From Bog-473 sp036489775 (GTDB lineage: Bacteria; Actinomycetota; Acidimicrobiia; Acidimicrobiales; RAAP-2), in contig DASXFC010000019.1 of the NCBI GenBank assembly GCA_036489775.1, forward strand, positions 1-64,000: 64,000 bases of DNA, in the 5' to 3' direction. The stretch's first letter is position 1. Every line of letters starts with the position of its first letter. Both the position numbers and the translations under genes were made by a program. A model generated the notes under the pieces. The model made no database searches, had not been told where the DNA came from, and was given only the letters and a program-made list of their open reading frames with translations. Below are positions 62,144-64,000 of this stretch, piece after piece.

Positions 62144-64000
62144 TGACCGCAGGCGGTTTGACCAGGGAAGACCTCTACCTTTTCAACGAGGGCACCCATC
62201 GAGCACTGGGCGAGAAGTTGGGCGCGCACCTGCTGCCCGAGGGCGGGACCACGTTCAGCGTCTGGGCACCTAACGCACGAGCGGTCAGCGTCATCGGAGA
62301 CTTCAACGGGTGGGATCGGACCCGGCACCAACTCTCGTCACTGTGGTCCTCGGGTATCTGGGAAGGGCACGTGGCCGAGGCTTCCGCAGGCGACATCTAC
62401 AAGTTCGCCATCACCACCCAGGGCGGTGGTGTGCTCGAGAAAAGTGATCCCTTCGCCAAGTGCACCGAGCTGCCACCACTCACCGGGTCAGTGGTGTGGG
62501 ACCTTGATTACGAGTGGCATGACCACGAATGGATGGGTCGCCGTGGTGCCCGCATTGCGCTCGAGGCACCGATATCAGTCTACGAGGTACACCTCGGGAG
62601 TTGGCGTCGCGACCAAAACGACCCAGGACGCTTCCTGACCTACGTCGAGCTGGCGGATCCGCTGATCGAGCACGTGCGCGAGTCCGGATTCACCCATGTC
62701 GAGTTCCTTCCGCTGATGGAACACCCGTTCTACGGTTCGTGGGGTTACCAGACCACCGGCTTCTTCGCACCAACCAGGCGCTACGGCACACCGCAGCAGC
62801 TGATGGAACTCATCGACCGGCTGCATGGGGCGGGCATCGGCGTGATCTTCGACTGGGTACCGTCGCACTTTCCCTCCGATGCCTTCGCGCTGGCCACCTT
62901 CGACGGCACCCACCTTTTCGAGCATGCCGATCCCCGCTTGGGGTTCCACCCGGATTGGAAGAGCTCCATCTTCAACTTCGGTCGCCACGAGGTGCGCAGC
63001 TTCCTGGCTTCATCGGCGGATCACTGGCTCGGGCGATACCACGCCGATGGATTACGGGTCGATGCTGTGGCGTCCATGTTGTACCTCGACTACTCGCGCA
63101 AGGCGGGCGAATGGGTCCCCAACGTCTTCGGCGGACGGGAGAATCTCGAGGCGATCGACTTCCTGCACCAACTGAACATCGGGATCTACGCCGATCACCC
63201 CGACGTCCAGACCATCGCCGAGGAGTCCACCGCGTTCTCGGGGGTTTCACGCCCGGTACACGCCGGGGGGCTTGGCTTCGGCCTGAAGTGGGACATGGGA
63301 TGGATGCACGACACGCTCCAGTTCATGGAGCGGGATCCGATCCACCGCAAGCACCATCACGGCGAGCTGACCTTCCGGTCCATCTACGCCTTCAGCGAGA
63401 ACTTCATGCTGCCGCTCTCCCACGACGAAGTGGTCCATGGCAAGGGCTCGCTCCTGACCAAGATGCCGGGCGACACCTGGCAGCGCTTCGCCAACCTGCG
63501 GCTGCTCTACGGCTATCAGTGGGGCCAACCGGGTAAGAAGCTGCTGTTCATGGGGGGCGAGCTGGCTCCCTGGAGCGAGTGGAGCCACGAATCGGGCCTG
63601 GAGTGGTCACTGTGCGACGACCCAGCGCACGATGGGATCGGGCGCTGGGTGCGCGACCTGAACCGGCTCTACCGAACCGAGCCGGCCTTGCACGAGCGCG
63701 ACACGGTGCCCGAAGGATTCGCCTGGACCCAGCCCGAGAATCCCGATGACGGCTTACTCAGCTTCTTGCGGTACTCCGATGAGGGCGCGCCGGTGCTGGT
63801 GGTCTGCAACTACACGCCGGTCCCCCGCTACGACATCCAGGCCGGCGTGCCCGAACTCGGGACCTGGCGCGAGCTGCTGAACAGCGATGCCGAAGAGTAC
63901 GGCGGCAGCGGCGTCGGCAACCTGGGCGCCGTCGTCGCCACGGCCGAACCCTGGGGCGGACACCCGTTCTCGATGCGCATCACCGCACCTCCCTTGGGCT
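62143..64000 (+). CDS. glgB: 1,4-alpha-glucan branching enzyme (partial, runs off window)
   Basis: The frame opens at ATG 62143, overlapping the malQ stop by one base, and stays open for 619 codons to the edge. Family motifs: an N-terminal CBM48 region (FSVWAPNARAVSVIGDFNGWD), DGLRVDAVASMLY (D307), IAEESTAFSG (E360) and LSHDEVVHGKGSL (D428). It introduces alpha-1,6 branches into glucan made by GlgE. Known branching enzymes of this short type end near 640 residues, so only the last codons are missing. Confidence 0.95.
   Translation, partial: MTAGGLTREDLYLFNEGTHRALGEKLGAHLLPEGGTTFSVWAPNARAVSVIGDFNGWDRTRHQLSSLWSSGIWEGHVAEASAGDIYKFAITTQGGGVLEKSDPFAKCTELPPLTGSVVWDLDYEWHDHEWMGRRGARIALEAPISVYEVHLGSWRRDQNDPGRFLTYVELADPLIEHVRESGFTHVEFLPLMEHPFYGSWGYQTTGFFAPTRRYGTPQQLMELIDRLHGAGIGVIFDWVPSHFPSDAFALATFDGTHLFEHADPRLGFHPDWKSSIFNFGRHEVRSFLASSADHWLGRYHADGLRVDAVASMLYLDYSRKAGEWVPNVFGGRENLEAIDFLHQLNIGIYADHPDVQTIAEESTAFSGVSRPVHAGGLGFGLKWDMGWMHDTLQFMERDPIHRKHHHGELTFRSIYAFSENFMLPLSHDEVVHGKGSLLTKMPGDTWQRFANLRLLYGYQWGQPGKKLLFMGGELAPWSEWSHESGLEWSLCDDPAHDGIGRWVRDLNRLYRTEPALHERDTVPEGFAWTQPENPDDGLLSFLRYSDEGAPVLVVCNYTPVPRYDIQAGVPELGTWRELLNSDAEEYGGSGVGNLGAVVATAEPWGGHPFSMRITAPPLG

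Overview
The window is GC-rich, densely packed bacterial DNA and looks like an Actinomycetota chromosome, possibly an early-branching group such as Acidimicrobiia (inference). Support comes from the GlgE alpha-glucan pathway with a TreS-maltokinase fusion, an ECF41-type sigma factor paired with a carboxymuconolactone decarboxylase, an ECF42/YciI pair, PHO boxes built from 11-bp GTTCACC-like repeats, Hanks kinases, several SpoIIE/RsbW/STAS switch proteins, and many genes that lack a Shine-Dalgarno and may be leaderless. No rRNA, tRNA, CRISPR array or prophage was seen. The only mobile element is the end of an ISL3-like transposase at the left edge.

Layout. 0-3 kb: transposase tail, a GT-C type membrane glycosyltransferase with an extracytoplasmic tail, and a secreted anchored protein. 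3-8.4 kb: GNAT, ABC-F ATPase, class III nucleotide cyclase, ClpX-type zinc-finger protein, and the divergent AhpD-like/ECF41 pair. 8.4-13.9 kb: Ser/Thr kinase, zinc ribbon, phytoene-dehydrogenase-like FAD protein, beta-lactamase-fold hydrolase, and a RidA-Nudix pair. 14-17 kb: L,D-transpeptidase, then phoU divergent from a PHS-type phosphate symporter across a PHO box. 17-25.7 kb: acetyltransferase, esterase, acyl-CoA synthetase, a duplicated-HTH protein, VOC protein, an ECF sigma factor with an overlapping membrane-anchored partner, and a GntR-ABC operon. 25.9-29.4 kb: a lipid-degradation unit (SDR, SCP-x type thiolase, single-chain double TetR).

29.4-32.4 kb: ECF42/YciI and an RNA uracil methyltransferase. 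32.4-34.5 kb: arsenic cluster (arsR, arsI-like, aquaporin, arsC) with a clear promoter and two operators. 34.5-38 kb: SmtB-like regulator with a CDF metal exporter, a secreted PHB-depolymerase-like esterase, and an ArsR-SRPBCC pair. 38-41.5 kb: STAS protein, a candidate structured RNA, Nudix, and an RsbU phosphatase with a STAS-HATPase fusion. 41.6-47.3 kb: GNAT, a short Tat-exported protein, a hydrolase, and a complete betaine/choline-type ABC importer. 47.4-54.4 kb: flippase-like membrane protein, nickel/cobalt transporter, TetR beside a frameshifted PPOX gene, GNAT, SRPBCC, and a second HATPase-STAS pair. 54.6-64 kb: glgE, treS-mak, malQ and glgB overlapping by 1-4 bases, an operon that turns trehalose or maltose into branched alpha-glucan and recycles it.

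The most interesting signals are regulatory. A 16-bp palindrome of the form GTyAACGnnCGTTrAC occurs before the double-TetR gene, before the thiolase-SDR operon and before the distant acyl-CoA synthetase, which defines a candidate fatty-acid or steroid catabolic regulon. A five-unit, 11-bp-phased PHO box lies between phoU and the phosphate symporter. A three-hairpin intergenic element at about 38.5 kb may be a small RNA or leader.
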